A stretch of 64,000 nt of DNA, from the NCBI RefSeq assembly GCF_900182645.1, contig NZ_FXTA01000001.1:372001-436000 (forward strand). The letters run 5' to 3'. The notes beneath the pieces are model-generated. The model made no database searches. It was not told the origin of the DNA and worked only from the letters and a program-made list of their open reading frames with translations. The position numbers and the translations under genes were made by a program. Source of the stretch: Flavobacterium resistens. Lineage in GTDB: Bacteria; Bacteroidota; Bacteroidia; Flavobacteriales; Flavobacteriaceae. This document shows, one piece after another, positions 55,502 through 63,991 of this stretch (position 1 is the first letter of the stretch; each line of letters starts with the position of its first letter).

Positions 55502-56056
55502 TTAGTTTTTAGATTGTTCTGAAAATATGGCTTCGGCAGTGATATTAAAATCAAGATCAAAGTCATTGTAGATTAATGTATCGCCTAAATCGACAAAGAA
55601 ATTTCCTGAGCGGAATTTGATATCATATTTGGTACGATCAATAATCATTTTCCCTGTAAGGGCGATTGCATTTCGATTGTTTTCTAACGTTGCTTCAAAA
55701 CCTGCAACGTGTGTAATATCTTTTATGGTAAGATTGCCTTCAAGATAAAAAGTGCTGTCTGATAATTCTTTTACAGAAAGAACATCAAAAGTTGCTGTTG
55801 GAAATTTTTCGATTGAGAAAAAATCATCTGAGGCAAGATGACCTCCGAATTGTGTGTTTGTCGCCGGATCTGTTACGTCCAGAATTTTAATAGAAGCGGT
55901 GTCAATTACAACTTTCCCGCCTTTTACTTTTCCATCCTGCAAGATGAAATTACCTTCTTTGATACCAATTGTACCATTATGTGCACCGGTTACTTTTCTT
56001 CCAGTCCATTCTACGTTGCTGTTTGAGCTTACGATTTTATAATTTGTTGTTTCCAT
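55502..56056 (-). CDS. YceI family protein (cytoplasmic form)
   Basis: The 184-residue protein has the lipocalin-like YceI fold: YKIVSSNSNVEWTGRKVTGAHNGTIGIKEG at the N-terminus, FGGHLASDDFFSIEKFPTATFDV in the middle and LTGKMIIDRTKYDIKFRSGNF at the C-terminus. YceI proteins bind isoprenoid-like lipids. No signal peptide is present, unlike E. coli YceI. It is the first gene of the five-gene redox operon, 187 bases downstream of the Crp/Fnr-type regulator gene; the gap includes an octamer repeat. Confidence 0.93.
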   Translation of the reverse strand: METTNYKIVSSNSNVEWTGRKVTGAHNGTIGIKEGNFILQDGKVKGGKVVIDTASIKILDVTDPATNTQFGGHLASDDFFSIEKFPTATFDVLSVKELSDSTFYLEGNLTIKDITHVAGFEATLENNRNAIALTGKMIIDRTKYDIKFRSGNFFVDLGDTLIYNDFDLDFNITAEAIFSEQSKN

Positions 56057-56149
56057 TGTGATTGTATTTAAGTGTATTTAAAATTACAGTACAAAGGAAC
56101 GACGACTATGAAAATGGGTTACGTGACCTACATCACATTCTTTTTTGAG

Positions 56150-56181
56150 GTTCTAAGATGCTAAGATTCTAAGGCGCTAAG
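56150..56181. repeat. Four tandem octamers NNNCTAAG
   Basis: Four consecutive 8-base units, GTTCTAAG, ATGCTAAG, ATTCTAAG and GCGCTAAG, lie between the Crp/Fnr gene and the YceI gene. Similar short tandem units are seen at 47793. Confidence 0.8.
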
Positions 56182-56243
56182 GTTTTTATTTTGGATTCTC
56201 GAAATGACAAACTAGATTTTGAATTGCAATACAAATCAAAAAA

Positions 56244-56816
56244 CTACGAATTATAAAGTCTGCTCAGTGTTTCTCTGGAAACTCCTAAATATGCGGCTAT
56301 TAAATGCTTTGGTACAAGATTATATAATTGAGGATATAATGCCAAAAGCTCTTCATAACGTGCTTTGACGTTATTATTCATAAACGATAAAAGTCTTTTT
56401 TGGGAAGCAATATATCCTTTGTTTGTTCTCCAGCGGAAGAAATGTTCCACTTGGTGATATTCTTTACAGAGTTTTTCACGGTCTTCGTTTGACAGGCAAA
56501 GCACTTCAGCATCAGTAATGCAATCAACATTTATGGTTGCTTCAGTTTGATTGTATAAAGCACTGTAATCAGATGTCCACCAGGTTGGCATTGCAAACTG
56601 CAATATGTACATTTTGATTTCATCATTTATAAAAAATGCTTTAAGACAACCGGAAATCACAAAATATTCGCAGTTTACTTTATCTCCGGCGCTAATAATG
56701 GTTTGTCCTTTTTTAAAAGACAATGGCTTAAAATGAGAATAGAAATAATCGAATTCCTCTTCTGTCAATACAGCAGTTTTGGCGATATGTTGTTGCAAAA
56801 TGGCTTTGGTTTCCAT
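56244..56816 (-). CDS. Crp/Fnr family transcriptional regulator
   Basis: The 190-residue protein has a cyclic-nucleotide-binding-type beta-roll (about 25-130, FKKGQTIISAGDKVNCEYFVISGCLKAFF) and a short C-terminal helix-turn-helix ending LIAAYLGVSRETLSRLYNS. There are no Fnr-type iron-sulfur Cys residues, so a ligand-binding rather than oxygen-sensing type is likely. Bacteroidota have many such short paralogues. It lies upstream of the YceI-led operon on the same strand and divergent from the DoxX gene (163 bases), both of which it may control. Confidence 0.93.
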   Translation of the reverse strand: METKAILQQHIAKTAVLTEEEFDYFYSHFKPLSFKKGQTIISAGDKVNCEYFVISGCLKAFFINDEIKMYILQFAMPTWWTSDYSALYNQTEATINVDCITDAEVLCLSNEDREKLCKEYHQVEHFFRWRTNKGYIASQKRLLSFMNNNVKARYEELLALYPQLYNLVPKHLIAAYLGVSRETLSRLYNS

Positions 56817-56979
56817 TATTAAATTTCGGTTTTAAAGTATTCTGTAAAGTTATGAAATCAGATGAACTTTCGGATTGTCTATTTCAGAAATCAATTTGTC
56901 CGTTTCACCAAAAAACTCATATGTTTTCTGTTGGATCTGACGCAATTTTGTCCTGTTTAACAACTTAAAAATTAAAATC

Positions 56980-57378
56980 ATGAACACAAAAACGACAAAA
57001 ATTATTTATTGGACAGGAATTATTTTAACCTCTTTATGGTTTGGTGCCAGCGGATATTTCGAACTTACAACCAACAAATTAGTTTGGGAAATTACACAAC
57101 AATTGGGTTATCCTGCACATTTTATTTACATTCTCGGTGTATTTAAAGTCGCTGGAGTAATCACATTATTGATTCCGAATAAATTATTACGATTGAAAGA
57201 ATGGGTCTTTGCTGGAATTTTCTTTGACATCACTTTTGCTTTCTTTTCAAAATTAGCGGTATTGGACTTTCCTTCAACAATCGATGCTATTATTGCTTTT
57301 GCCATGGTGAGCGTAACATACGCCATGTTTAGAGAATTATATTCAGCTAATTATTCTAAAAATGCGATTGTAAGCTAA
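56980..57378 (+). CDS. DoxX family membrane protein
   Basis: The 132-residue protein has four hydrophobic helices, with IIYWTGIILTSLWFGASGYFELT first, then PAHFIYILGVFKVAGVITLLIP and two more. This is the pattern of small DoxX-like proteins (DUF4267/DoxX_2). The function in this family is generally unknown and often linked to redox stress. Its position divergent from the Crp/Fnr regulator suggests it is regulated by that protein. A terminator follows. Confidence 0.88.
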   Translation: MNTKTTKIIYWTGIILTSLWFGASGYFELTTNKLVWEITQQLGYPAHFIYILGVFKVAGVITLLIPNKLLRLKEWVFAGIFFDITFAFFSKLAVLDFPSTIDAIIAFAMVSVTYAMFRELYSANYSKNAIVS

Positions 57379-57408
57379 TTTTAAGGTTTTTTAAGCCTCA
57401 AAAAATAT

Positions 57409-57440
57409 AAAAGCGTCTAAGAAACTTCTCAGACGCTTTT
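57409..57440 (+). terminator. Terminator of the DoxX gene
   Basis: A 10-bp stem AAAAGCGTCT with complement, extended by partly paired bases, is followed by TTTTTGTTTTG. It lies 31 bases after the stop. Confidence 0.88.
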
Positions 57441-57444
57441 TGTT

Positions 57445-57478
57445 TTGTTATGAGTTTTTAAAACATTTATTATCTTTG
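57445..57478 (+). promoter_or_regulatory. Promoter of the ABC-F gene
   Basis: TTG (57445-57447), a 23-base spacer and TATCTTTG (57471-57478) fit the Flavobacterium consensus. The predicted start leaves about 105 untranslated bases before ATG 57590. Confidence 0.6.
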
Positions 57479-57589
57479 CACTTTCAAATAAAATACTTCC
57501 GTAAATGTGAATAAATAATTTCTTTCAGATATAGAGACAGCAAGCCAGACTTGGTTTTTGCTGATTTATTAATGCTTAAGAAAGAGATT

Positions 57590-59179
57590 ATGATCATTCT
57601 GCAAAACATTTCATATACACATTCTAATACAGAATTGCTGTTCGACGCAATCAGTTTAACAGTAAATACAGGCAATAAAATCGCCTTAACAGGACATAAC
57701 GGTTCTGGAAAATCAACTTTGCTTAAAATTATAGCAAAAGAATTATTTCCGTCAGGCGGAACAATCGAAATTGAGACTGAACCGTATTTTATTCCGCAAA
57801 TCTTCGGACAATACAATCATTTAACGATTGCCGAGGCTTTACAAATTGATCAAAAACTTACTGCTTTCCGCGAAATTCTCGAAGGAAATGTAAGCGAAAC
57901 CAATTTAAACCTTCTTAACGACGACTGGACAATTGAAGATCGTTGCAATGAAGCTTTAAATTACTGGAAATTAAATGGTTTAGATTTAAATCAGAAAATG
58001 GAATTTTTAAGCGGTGGCCAGAAAACAAAAGTATTTCTTGCCGGAATTGCTATTCATCAGCCCAAACTTATTTTACTAGACGAACCCAGCAATCATCTAG
58101 ATGTTGAAGGACGAAATTTATTGTACCAGTTCATAAAAACTTCAACAACTACAATGTTGATTGTAAGCCACGATCGTAAACTTCTGAATTTGCTTGATAC
58201 AACTTGTGAGCTAAAATCAAACGGAATCAAAACGTATGGTGGTAATTATGATTTTTATTTAGAACAAAAGAATATCGAAAAAAATGCTTTAGCACTTGAT
58301 ATTCATTCGAAAGAAAAAGCACTTCAAAAAGCCAAGGAAAAACAGCGAGAAACGATCGAAAGACAACAAAAATCAGATGCAAAAGGCAAAAAGAAACAAG
58401 AAAAAGCCGGAGTTGCCCGCATTATGATGAATACGTTAAAAAATAAAGCCGAAAACAGTACATCGAAAACCAAAAGCGTTCACGAAGAAAAAATTGGCGG
58501 TATTTCACAGGAATTACGTGAACTGCGTGAAAATGTTTCGAGTTTAAACAAAATGAAATTCGGACTTGATAATTCGCGTTTGCATAAAGGAAAAATACTA
58601 GTAACTGCCGAATCGCTGAATTATGCTTACAGTGAAGAAAGCATCTGGAAAACCGACTTGAATTTCCAAATCCTTTCGGGCGAAAGAATTGCTTTAAAAG
58701 GAAATAACGGTTCCGGAAAAACAACGCTGATCAAATTAATTTTAAAAGAATTACAGCCAAAATCAGGAAATCTTAAAATAGCAGATTGCAAAAGCGTTTA
58801 TATTGACCAGGATTATTCCTTAATCAACAATGCACTAACGGTTTATGAACAGGCACAACAAAGCAATATTTCAGGTTTAGAAGAACACGATATTAAAATG
58901 AGGCTAAACCGTTTTCTTTTCGGCAAATCAGATTGGGATAAACCTTGCGAGTTTTTAAGCGGAGGAGAAAGAATGCGCTTAATGCTTTGCGGTTTAACAA
59001 TTACAAATCAAGCCCCGGATTTAATCATTTTAGATGAACCAACAAACAATCTTGACTTGCAAAATATCGAAATTCTGACTGCTGCTTTAAATGAATATCA
59101 GGGAACTTTAATTGTAGTTTCACACGATGAAATATTCTTAAAAGAAACAAACATAAATAACTGTATTTATTTACTTTAG
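57590..59179 (+). CDS. ABC-F family ATPase
   Basis: The 529-residue soluble protein has two ATP-binding domains and no membrane part. Domain 1: Walker A TGHNGSGKST, signature LSGGQKTKVFLAG, Walker B LILLDEPSNHLD. A charged linker follows (about 235-335, rich in Lys/Glu, KAKEKQRETIERQQKSDAKGKKKQEKAG). Domain 2: Walker A KGNNGSGKTT, signature LSGGERMRLMLCG, Walker B LIILDEPTNNLD. ABC-F proteins bind the ribosome E site; some protect against antibiotics and others assist translation, and which applies is not visible. ATG 57590 (MIILQNISYTHS) is chosen over upstream in-frame starts because the family begins with this strand. Confidence 0.93.
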   Translation: MIILQNISYTHSNTELLFDAISLTVNTGNKIALTGHNGSGKSTLLKIIAKELFPSGGTIEIETEPYFIPQIFGQYNHLTIAEALQIDQKLTAFREILEGNVSETNLNLLNDDWTIEDRCNEALNYWKLNGLDLNQKMEFLSGGQKTKVFLAGIAIHQPKLILLDEPSNHLDVEGRNLLYQFIKTSTTTMLIVSHDRKLLNLLDTTCELKSNGIKTYGGNYDFYLEQKNIEKNALALDIHSKEKALQKAKEKQRETIERQQKSDAKGKKKQEKAGVARIMMNTLKNKAENSTSKTKSVHEEKIGGISQELRELRENVSSLNKMKFGLDNSRLHKGKILVTAESLNYAYSEESIWKTDLNFQILSGERIALKGNNGSGKTTLIKLILKELQPKSGNLKIADCKSVYIDQDYSLINNALTVYEQAQQSNISGLEEHDIKMRLNRFLFGKSDWDKPCEFLSGGERMRLMLCGLTITNQAPDLIILDEPTNNLDLQNIEILTAALNEYQGTLIVVSHDEIFLKETNINNCIYLL

Positions 59180-59233
59180 AAATATTTATATAAACAAAAA
59201 CTTAAAATATAATTCATGCAAAAAGATAGATAA

Positions 59234-59467
59234 TTTAACTGCAAAGCACGCAAAGGTTTGCGCAAAGGTCACAAAGAATAATTCTCATTTTTTGTCATCC
59301 TGAGCGAAGTCGAAGGACCGCAAAATTATTCCTCAAAGTTTAATTTTTTTGAAGAATTTCTTTGCCGAGCTACTTGCGCCCCTTCGACTTCGCTCAGGGT
59401 GACAAACTGGATGTTGCAATCTTTAATAAAAACTTTGCGTAAACCTTTGCGTACTTTGCGGTTAAAC
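59234..59467. repeat. 234-bp nested palindromic intergenic element
   Basis: The outer arms (59234-59266 and 59433-59467) are near-perfect complements carrying GCAAAG-x-ACGCAAAGGTTT. The inner arms (59294-59316 and 59381-59403) are complements with one mismatch, containing CTGAGCGAAGTCGAAGG. The centre is also weakly self-complementary. There is no coding capacity. It fills most of the 307-base gap between the ABC-F and LytTR genes. The inner motif is a familiar dispersed repeat in Flavobacterium-type genomes, so a non-autonomous mobile or REP-like element is likely. Confidence 0.85.
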
Positions 59468-59486
59468 TATTTACATTTCACAATTA

Positions 59487-60254
59487 TCAACGGTTTTCCA
59501 GCCAGCTTAAAAAAGCCGTCGCTTTCTCTTTTCCAACTAATAATTTTTCCTCTGTTGGAATAGTAAGTTTAATAATCAGCTTGCGTGAAAAGTAATGTTC
59601 CGCTTCTCTTATTGCCGAAAAATTCACTAAATATTGCCTGTTCATTCTGAAAAACTGAATTGGTGACAACAACTTGTGCACCTCATCTAACGACTGTGTA
59701 ATCTGATATTCATTTTTATCAAAAGTCATAATCGTTGGCGTTTCATTTTTGATGTAGAAAAACGCAATATTCTCTGTCTGAATTGTTTGGTATTTATTGT
59801 TTTTAAAAACCAAAAAACTGCTTTTACCTGTATTTTCGCCGGTTCTCGTTAAAAGATAATCGAAATCAGGCATCATTTTTTTATTTCTTTGGAAGAAGTT
59901 TTTCAACTCGCCTGCTTTTTTAATCGCTTGTGAAATACTGTCTCTCGAAAAAGGTTTCAATACATAATCAATTCCGTTTGATTTAAAAGCTTCAATCGCA
60001 TAATCATCGAAAGCCGTACAAAATATCACCGGAGACAAAACCTCAACGTTTTTAAAAATCTCAAAACAAAGTCCGTCAGCCAGCTGAATATCCATAAAAA
60101 TAAGATCCGGTTGATCATTTTCCATAAGATAACTCACCGCGCCGTCAATACTCTGAATGTACGATAAAATCTGGGCATCAGGTCTGATACTCAAAATAAG
60201 CTGACCAAGTGCTTTGGCCGTTTTTACTTCATCTTCAATTATTACGATATTCAT
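59487..60254 (-). CDS. LytTR family response regulator
   Basis: The 255-residue protein has a receiver domain (about 1-118; Asp near 54 in LIFMDIQLADG, Lys in VLKPFSRDS) and a C-terminal LytTR DNA-binding domain (about 145-250, KNNKYQTIQTENIAFFYIKNE, FFRMNRQYLVNFSAI). It is the partner of the upstream LytS-like kinase, whose gene overlaps its start by 20 bases. Target genes are not evident. Confidence 0.95.
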   Translation of the reverse strand: MNIVIIEDEVKTAKALGQLILSIRPDAQILSYIQSIDGAVSYLMENDQPDLIFMDIQLADGLCFEIFKNVEVLSPVIFCTAFDDYAIEAFKSNGIDYVLKPFSRDSISQAIKKAGELKNFFQRNKKMMPDFDYLLTRTGENTGKSSFLVFKNNKYQTIQTENIAFFYIKNETPTIMTFDKNEYQITQSLDEVHKLLSPIQFFRMNRQYLVNFSAIREAEHYFSRKLIIKLTIPTEEKLLVGKEKATAFLSWLENR

Positions 60255-61251
60255 AAATAAGCGGTATTTTTACTTTAAAAGTCGTCTCGTTTTTATCAAT
60301 TTCAATTTCCTTGTGAACCAAATGCATAAAACGCTGATTAATATTATCCAAGCCAACGCCTGTTGACAAAGCGCCTCTTTTCAACTGAATTGGATTTTCA
60401 ATTACCAGAAAATCATTTTCGGTATACAATTTAATTCGCAGTGGTTTATCCAAAGAAACTACATTATGTTTGATACAATTTTCAATCAGCAATTGCAATG
60501 AAAAAGGCGGAATGGCACAATCGTATTGTTTTTGATCAATCTCATTTATCACTTCAAATCCGTCTTCAAAACGTGCTTTAAGCAAATAAATATACGAATC
60601 CAGAATCTGAATTTCCTCTTTCAAGGATATCAAGTCAAGCTTTCGGCTCTCTAGCGTAAAACGGTAAAAATCAGATAATTTCAAAATAAAATCTGAGCTC
60701 TGCGGATCCTGCATATCCACCATTGATTTTAACGTATTCAAACTATTGAATAAAAAGTGCGGATTAACCTGCTGCTTCAAAAGTTCGTATTGTGCACCAA
60801 GATTTAAGGCTTTAGTTCGTTCAAGCTCGACTCCAATTTGTTGGGTCTGATAATTCTGAAAAAGCAAATGCAAAAACATATACACAATCAAATTAATCAA
60901 AACACCGCGCAGTTCAAACATTATTGGCGCATCCATTTTCGAAACCTGAAAAAGCTCTTGATGCGCGATTACCAGTACAACCATAAGTAAGATCCCCAAT
61001 ACAACACTCAACAATAACTTCCAGTTAAACAAGCTTTTATTAGTGCGTTGTGCCGAAAATTTTGGCAAGCTGTAAATGTTGTAATACCAAATAAAAAGAG
61101 AAAACAACAAAGTAATCGAAGAATTGATCACAAGATCGCCAGGTGTTGAAACCATGTCGAACAATTTGGGTATTGAAGCAAGAATTGCAAGTGCTATAGA
61201 ACTTCCCCAAATGACACGTTGGGAAACCTGAAAGCGTTTTACTTTTTCCAT
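60235..61251 (-). CDS. LytS-like sensor histidine kinase
   Basis: The 338-residue kinase has four membrane helices (about 15-135), a coiled-coil linker and the His_kinase domain (about 155-235) with QVNPHFLFNSLNTLKSMVD (His near 165). A HATPase domain follows, with LIENCIKHN and GVGLDNINQRF. ATG 61251 (MEKVKRFQVSQ) is chosen because longer in-frame starts would extend through the palindrome and the predicted promoter. It phosphorylates the LytTR regulator encoded next. Confidence 0.93.
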   Translation of the reverse strand: MEKVKRFQVSQRVIWGSSIALAILASIPKLFDMVSTPGDLVINSSITLLFSLFIWYYNIYSLPKFSAQRTNKSLFNWKLLLSVVLGILLMVVLVIAHQELFQVSKMDAPIMFELRGVLINLIVYMFLHLLFQNYQTQQIGVELERTKALNLGAQYELLKQQVNPHFLFNSLNTLKSMVDMQDPQSSDFILKLSDFYRFTLESRKLDLISLKEEIQILDSYIYLLKARFEDGFEVINEIDQKQYDCAIPPFSLQLLIENCIKHNVVSLDKPLRIKLYTENDFLVIENPIQLKRGALSTGVGLDNINQRFMHLVHKEIEIDKNETTFKVKIPLIYEYRNN

Positions 61252-61274
61252 ATATTTTTTTGTTTCAAGTTTTA

Positions 61275-61292
61275 TCCCGATAGCTATCGGGA
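61275..61292. repeat. 18-bp perfect palindrome in the kinase leader
   Basis: TCCCGATAGCTATCGGGA lies 24 bases upstream of the kinase ATG, inside the predicted 5' untranslated region. Palindromes of this sequence are a recurrent intergenic motif in Flavobacterium-type genomes. A hairpin in the leader or a repeat relic are both possible. Confidence 0.75.
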
Positions 61293-61628
61293 CAGTTTTC
61301 AAGTTCGATATACTTTGCCAAAGATAACGATAAAATAACGGGGTTTTTATAGCAAAAAACAAAGAATTTAAAATTAAGCTTCATCTCTATTTCAGCAAAT
61401 ATCAATATTAATCTTTTACTTTATATTAAAATATTAAAAAAACTGGTATTCAATATTTTAACATTGAAAAATAATCACGTACTGACATTTCGTCAGAGTT
61501 AAAAACAAGCTATTTTCCAGACTAATTCTGCTCAAAATAGAAGTTTTTCAGTTGACAGAATAATTCAACTATCTTCTTAAAAAATATTTCTACTTTACAG
61601 CAAAAACCATCTTAAACTCTCCTCTATT
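61293..61628. other. Intergenic region with kinase promoter
   Basis: On the minus strand TATCTTTG (61319-61326) matches the -7 consensus for the LytS-like kinase gene, but a TTG is found only at 26 bases upstream. Nothing else is recognised in this AT-rich stretch. Confidence 0.5.
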
Positions 61629-62390
61629 TTACAATAAATTTTGTGTAAAAACTGCTCGGTTTGCACCCAAAATAATTCCCGAATTCATGTCCTGAACGAA
61701 GCCGATAATTTCAAAATCTTTAGAATTAAAACCTTTTGGTAAAGACAAGGAAACATTCCCTTTTTGATTTCCAGTCAAAGCAAAACCATTCAGGCTTCTG
61801 ACAATTTGAAAATGCGACAAAACATGATTGGCATTCTCTCCTCTTTTCACATTGCTTTTAGCCGCTTTTTGGACCACAGCAACATACAAACGATTGTTTT
61901 TTGAAATCTTATTTATGTTATAATTCAAGTTCAGTTTGTTTTCCTGCTTACTTGCTTCCAAGGTTATTTCAGTAACAGCAGGTTTTAAAAGCGCTGTTCG
62001 TATTCCATTTTGAACCGCCGTTTCCTGAGAACCGATATAATCTATTTTGCCGTTGATAATAAGTTGTGGCGTATAAATAGGATCTTTTTCCATGAATTTA
62101 GCGTAATCATATTGTCTTTTTGTGTTTGCTGCATTGCTAAAAACATCTTTCCAGCCTTGTTTGTCCCAATAATCAACATGATACGATAAAACAAAAACAT
62201 TGCTGTCTTTGTATTCATGCTGAATTTTCCCCATCAATTCATCTGCCGGCGGACAGCTCGAACAGCCTTCGGAAGTATAGAGTTCTAAAAAGGCAAAACC
62301 TTTTTTATCTTTATTATTTTGGCTGAAAATACTATTCCCAATTAAGAAAAACAGCATTATAAAAGCGCTTATTATTTTTATCTTTTTCAT
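61629..62390 (-). CDS. DUF1223 family thioredoxin-like secreted protein
   Basis: The 253-residue precursor has a signal peptide (about 1-24, ending IFSQ) and the DUF1223 pattern: FAFLELYTSEGCSSCPPADELM with a CxxC motif, then YHVDYWDKQGWKDVFS, RQYDYAKFM and YTPQLIINGKIDYIGSQ. The fold is thioredoxin-like, but the substrate and role are unknown. The C-terminal half is a beta-rich extension. It lies 93 bases after the Ohr gene, a gap that contains an imperfect hairpin. Confidence 0.9.
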   Translation of the reverse strand: MKKIKIISAFIMLFFLIGNSIFSQNNKDKKGFAFLELYTSEGCSSCPPADELMGKIQHEYKDSNVFVLSYHVDYWDKQGWKDVFSNAANTKRQYDYAKFMEKDPIYTPQLIINGKIDYIGSQETAVQNGIRTALLKPAVTEITLEASKQENKLNLNYNINKISKNNRLYVAVVQKAAKSNVKRGENANHVLSHFQIVRSLNGFALTGNQKGNVSLSLPKGFNSKDFEIIGFVQDMNSGIILGANRAVFTQNLL

Positions 62391-62413
62391 GATTATAAAA
62401 TTAAGAGTTAGAC

Positions 62414-62473
62414 GTTATCAGTTAGGAGTTAAAAGTTAGTTTCGAAAACAACTCATAACTCCTAATTCATAAC
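62414..62473. repeat. Imperfect inverted repeat between Ohr and DUF1223 genes
   Basis: Two 17-base arms (62414-62430 and 62457-62473, core TTAGGAGTT) pair with two mismatches around a 26-base loop. There is no clear T-run. The text resembles the TAACTCATAAC-type units near 47845, so the two may be one repeat family. Confidence 0.6.
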
Positions 62474-62483
62474 TTATAACTTT

Positions 62484-62894
62484 TTAAAGAATATTAAGCT
62501 CAACATTAATGTTTCCTCTTGTCGCTTTTGAATAAGGGCAAGTTTGATGCGCCTGAGCTGCTAATGCTTTAGAAGTTTCCAGATCCAAACCTGGCAAACT
62601 GATATTTAATCTTGCCTGTAAAGAATATTCGCCTTCCGTTACACATAAATCAACCTCAGCATCTACCGCAGTATCAGCTGGAAGTTTAATTCCTTGTTTT
62701 GAAGCTGCGATTCCTAAAGCTCCAATAAAACAAGCAGACCAGCCCGCAGCAAATAATTGCTCTGGATTTGTCCCCGGACGTGAAGATCCTGGTGAACTTA
62801 ATTTAATATTCAATTGTTCATCTGAACTTTGAGAAGCTCCTTCTCTACCACCTGTTGTGTGTGTTTTTCCTGTGTATAAAACTTTTGTTTCCAT
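62484..62894 (-). CDS. ohr: Organic hydroperoxide resistance protein (Ohr/OsmC family)
   Basis: The 136-residue protein matches Ohr. The peroxidatic Cys is in PEQLFAAGWSACFIGAL and the resolving Cys in AHQTCPYSKATRGN, with the N-terminal VLYTGKTHTTGGREG typical of Ohr rather than OsmC. It reduces organic hydroperoxides, using lipoylated or thiol reductants. No MarR-type OhrR gene is adjacent. It lies 80 bases after the alpha/beta hydrolase gene and may be cotranscribed. Confidence 0.95.
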   Translation of the reverse strand: METKVLYTGKTHTTGGREGASQSSDEQLNIKLSSPGSSRPGTNPEQLFAAGWSACFIGALGIAASKQGIKLPADTAVDAEVDLCVTEGEYSLQARLNISLPGLDLETSKALAAQAHQTCPYSKATRGNINVELNIL

Positions 62895-62974
62895 GATTTT
62901 TTGTGTAAAATGTTATTTGTAAAAAGTAAAATGTTAATTGTTGTTTTATTGATTTTTAATATTGTTATTGAAAT

Positions 62975-63991
62975 CTATTTCAAGTTATCCGCGTCGATTA
63001 TCGCTTGCGCAAATGCTTTTGGGTCTTCTTGTGGTACGTTATGTCCGATTCCTTTTAATATTCTGTGTTCGTATTTTCCTGTGAATTTGCTGGCATACGC
63101 TTTTCCATCCGCGAAAGCGCCGTCAAAATCGCTTCCAATTGTAATTGTTGGAACTTTAATCGCAGGTTTTGAAGCCAGACGTTTTTCTAGATTATCATAT
63201 TTTGATTCTCCTGCTTCAAGAGATTGTCTCCATCTGTAATTGTGAATTACGATTGCTACATGATCTGGATTATCAAAAGATTGCGCTGTTTGATCGTAAG
63301 TTGCTTTGTCGAAATTCCATAACGGAGAAGCGATTTTCCAGATTAATTTATTGAAATCATAAGTGTTTTGTGTATAACCTTGTTTTCCTCTTTCAGTTGA
63401 GAAGTAATATTGGTACCACCATCCTAATTCAGCTGTTGGTGGAAGCGGTTTTAAATTTGCTTCTAAATTTACCACTAAATAACCGCTTACTGAAACTAAG
63501 CCTTTTACGCGTTCTGGCCATAGTGCTGAAACCACAACTGCTGTTCTCGCTCCCCAGTCAAATCCGCCAATTACGGCTTTGTCTATTTTAAGCGCATCCA
63601 TAAAAGCAATAATATCACTCGCTAAAGCCGCTTGCTGTCCATTTCTGAAGGTATCTTTTGAAAGAAAGGTTGTTGTTCCAAAACCTCTTAAATAAGGCGC
63701 AAAAACGTGATATCCTTTTGCAACTAAAATCGGAACGACTTCATTATAACTATGAATATCATAAGGCCAGCCGTGAAGTAAAATTACTGGAGTTCCATTT
63801 GACGGACCTGCTTCGGTATAACCTACGTTTAATAAACCAGCGTCGATTTGTTTTAAAGTTCCGAGTGAACTGCTTGCCTCAATTGTTTGTTTTGTAGCTT
63901 GTCCGTTCGTTATATTCACATTCATAAAAAGAATGACAATTAAGATTGATTTTGCAAAAATGTTGTTTGTAATTTTTAATAGCGTTTTCAT
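62975..63991 (-). CDS. Exported alpha/beta hydrolase, epoxide hydrolase-like
   Basis: The 338-residue precursor has a signal peptide (about 1-30) and an alpha/beta-hydrolase fold: oxyanion-hole motif HGWPYDIH (73-80), nucleophile elbow GGFDWGA with Asp145 rather than Ser, and catalytic His317 in GIGHNVPQEDP. Asp nucleophile plus HGWP is the pattern of epoxide hydrolases and haloalkane dehalogenases. A helical cap (about 170-255) carries Tyr residues that could activate an epoxide. The periplasmic substrate is unknown. The gene lies next to ohr and could take part in a response to oxidised or electrophilic organics. Confidence 0.9.
   Translation of the reverse strand: MKTLLKITNNIFAKSILIVILFMNVNITNGQATKQTIEASSSLGTLKQIDAGLLNVGYTEAGPSNGTPVILLHGWPYDIHSYNEVVPILVAKGYHVFAPYLRGFGTTTFLSKDTFRNGQQAALASDIIAFMDALKIDKAVIGGFDWGARTAVVVSALWPERVKGLVSVSGYLVVNLEANLKPLPPTAELGWWYQYYFSTERGKQGYTQNTYDFNKLIWKIASPLWNFDKATYDQTAQSFDNPDHVAIVIHNYRWRQSLEAGESKYDNLEKRLASKPAIKVPTITIGSDFDGAFADGKAYASKFTGKYEHRILKGIGHNVPQEDPKAFAQAIIDADNLK

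Noticed and set aside
55498-55566. Extended N-terminus of the tautomerase
   Set aside because: It overlaps the YceI gene end and would remove the catalytic N-terminal proline.
61252-61362. Extended N-terminus of the LytS-like kinase
   Set aside because: It would translate the palindrome and the predicted -7 box; ATG 61251 gives a normal family start.
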